Assembly: GCA_965365655.1 (NCBI GenBank)
Contig: CBDUCN010000119.1
Span: forward strand, 1 to 13,398
Direction: 5' to 3'
Source: JBFHNV01 sp965365655
GTDB taxonomy: Bacteria; Pseudomonadota; Gammaproteobacteria; HK1
DNA length: 13,398 bases
This document shows positions 13,377 to 13,398 of the stretch, piece after piece. The translations under genes and the position numbers were made by a program. The notes below the pieces were generated by a model. It had not been told where the DNA came from. It saw nothing but the letters and a program-made list of their open reading frames with translations, and ran no database searches. Positions within the stretch are counted from its first letter, which is position 1; each line of letters begins with the position of its first letter.

Positions 13377-13398
13377 CGGGGCCCACCAGACACCTGGC

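Larger units (their letters stand above)
13168..13398. other. 3' flank without a recognisable gene
   Basis: No coding frame with family resemblance was seen in 231 bases. It contains an 8-bp inverted repeat (13267-13297) and a -10-like element near the end (13371-13376), which suggests that a new transcription unit starts at or beyond the window edge. Confidence 0.45.

Noticed and set aside
12043..13386. - strand frame opposite the PhyH gene
   Set aside because: The + strand protein has the complete HxD...H iron site; the antisense frame has no recognisable domain.

Overview
The window is very GC-rich (by eye well above 70%), with densely packed genes, all on the + strand, and frequent GTG starts and GTGA-type overlaps. 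This composition and the protein families fit a high-GC proteobacterium (beta or gamma type), but the genus cannot be named from the sequence. The large antisense and off-frame open frames are treated as artefacts of the composition.

Region 1 (172-5383) is a complete heterotetrameric sarcosine oxidase operon in the order soxB-soxD-soxA-soxG. SoxB oxidises sarcosine, SoxD is the small zinc subunit, SoxA carries the dinucleotide-binding and folate (GcvT-like) domains, and SoxG completes the complex. Together they convert sarcosine, O2 and tetrahydrofolate to glycine, H2O2 and 5,10-methylene-tetrahydrofolate, the last step of choline/betaine demethylation. soxD/soxA and soxA/soxG overlap and are probably translationally coupled. 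An alpha/beta hydrolase (5496-6383) follows with its own good ribosome binding site and closes this block.

Region 2 (6384-12268) is the unusual part. After a 325-base leader with a promoter-like element and a perfect 9-bp hairpin comes a three-part cell-wall hydrolase (GH19 glycosidase, SH3b domain, proline-rich linker, C-terminal domain with Cys/His spacing like NlpC/P60 or CHAP enzymes). Five genes of unknown function follow, closely spaced. By eye, the first three share a helix containing an AQR/AQK-type motif, then a Pro-Pro-Arg/Pro turn, then a beta-rich stretch. The third and fourth also share a second module (VLxF...GGR..LLA.AG...W), and the fourth looks internally duplicated. I know of no described system with this layout. 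It could be a cell-wall-targeting conflict or lysis-related locus, but no holin, phage structural gene, integrase, VgrG or PAAR protein is visible.

Region 3 (12269-13398) holds a phytanoyl-CoA dioxygenase (PhyH) family Fe(II)/2-oxoglutarate oxygenase that may be expressed from its own promoter, then 231 bases without a recognisable gene. No tRNA, rRNA, CRISPR array, insertion sequence or att site was seen.
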